From positions 1-20,793 of the IMG/VR virus record IMGVR_UViG_3300029267_001068: DNA of 20,793 nt. One strand, given 5' to 3'. This DNA is from a virus. The notes under the pieces were generated by a model, which did not search any database, was not told the DNA's origin, and was given only the letters and a program-made list of their open reading frames with translations. Position numbers and translations under genes: made by a program. Below, piece after piece: positions 20,630-20,793 of this stretch (position 1 is the first letter of the stretch; each line of letters opens with the position of its first letter).

Positions 20630-20793
20630 ATGAACCGAGCTCCAAAACTCTTTGCCGTGACTTTTGTGATATGCTGCCTAATGCCCGTGCTGGTAACTGC
20701 GACAACCCTCTATGAGTCAAGGCCCCGGGAAACCAATGTGGTCTATTACGACATGGGCGCGGAATCGCAGTATGACCTGGCACCGGCAGCGGG
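20630..20793 (+). CDS. N-terminal end of a small membrane or exported protein
   Basis: Only 54 codons are visible before the right edge; no stop is reached. The start overlaps nothing but follows the previous stop by one base. The N-terminus is MNRAPKLF plus a hydrophobic segment (AVTFVICCLMPVLVTATTLY, about 9-28), giving either a signal peptide or a single-span anchor, followed by a polar segment (ETNVVYYDMGAESQYDL). It resembles the small membrane proteins elsewhere in the window in layout, without clear sequence match. Confidence 0.55.
   Translation, partial: MNRAPKLFAVTFVICCLMPVLVTATTLYESRPRETNVVYYDMGAESQYDLAPAA

Overview
The window is part of a tailed double-stranded DNA phage (Caudoviricetes), free or as a prophage. 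It is GC-rich (roughly 55-60 % by eye). Every convincing gene is on the + strand, most separated by a few bases or by ATGA/GTGA-type overlaps, with clear Shine-Dalgarno sites. No bacterial housekeeping gene, integrase, repressor or lysis gene is visible. Two twin-arginine-type signal peptides, a Sec-type signal peptide and several small membrane proteins point to a Gram-negative host, but the host cannot be named from the sequence.

Layout. (1) 1-3.3 kb: the tail of a gene cut by the left edge, then the DNA-packaging genes: a small terminase subunit with two tandem DNA-binding-like modules, two small hypotheticals and the large terminase (ATPase/nuclease). (2) 3.3-11.1 kb: about 17 small genes placed between terminase and head genes. 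They include several Cys-rich zinc-ribbon-like proteins, two Tat-signal proteins, a two-domain fusion of common phage domains (PGDYG-like plus a second phage domain), a DUF5662-like protein, membrane proteins and a tRNA-Trp(CCA). A phased GGTGTA repeat array lies at its start. (3) 11.1-20.6 kb: the head module: capsid staple protein, portal, a signal-peptide-bearing LamG-like protein, a Pro-rich protein, scaffold, a Com-like zinc finger overlapping the scaffold end, N4-gp56-family major capsid protein, a likely decoration protein, a hypothetical, and a head-tail connector with an inserted beta domain. The right edge cuts a small membrane protein.

How it works together. Scaffold, portal and major capsid protein would build the procapsid, staple and decoration proteins would stabilise it, the terminases would fill it, and the connector would close it for tail joining. 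Two homologous hairpin-plus-terminator elements bracket the staple-portal pair. The second has its own promoter-like sequence and may make a small RNA.

Most unusual signals: the paired TCGCT-hairpin/CTGGTGCA-terminator elements; a short aromatic/acidic motif (Y-[DG]-x-G-F-[DE]) shared by scaffold (both ends), staple protein and two small post-terminase proteins; a major-capsid leader peptide (TYGDISP) repeated in one of those small proteins; the phased GGTGTA array; two Tat-targeted phage proteins; and a large excess of GGATCC.
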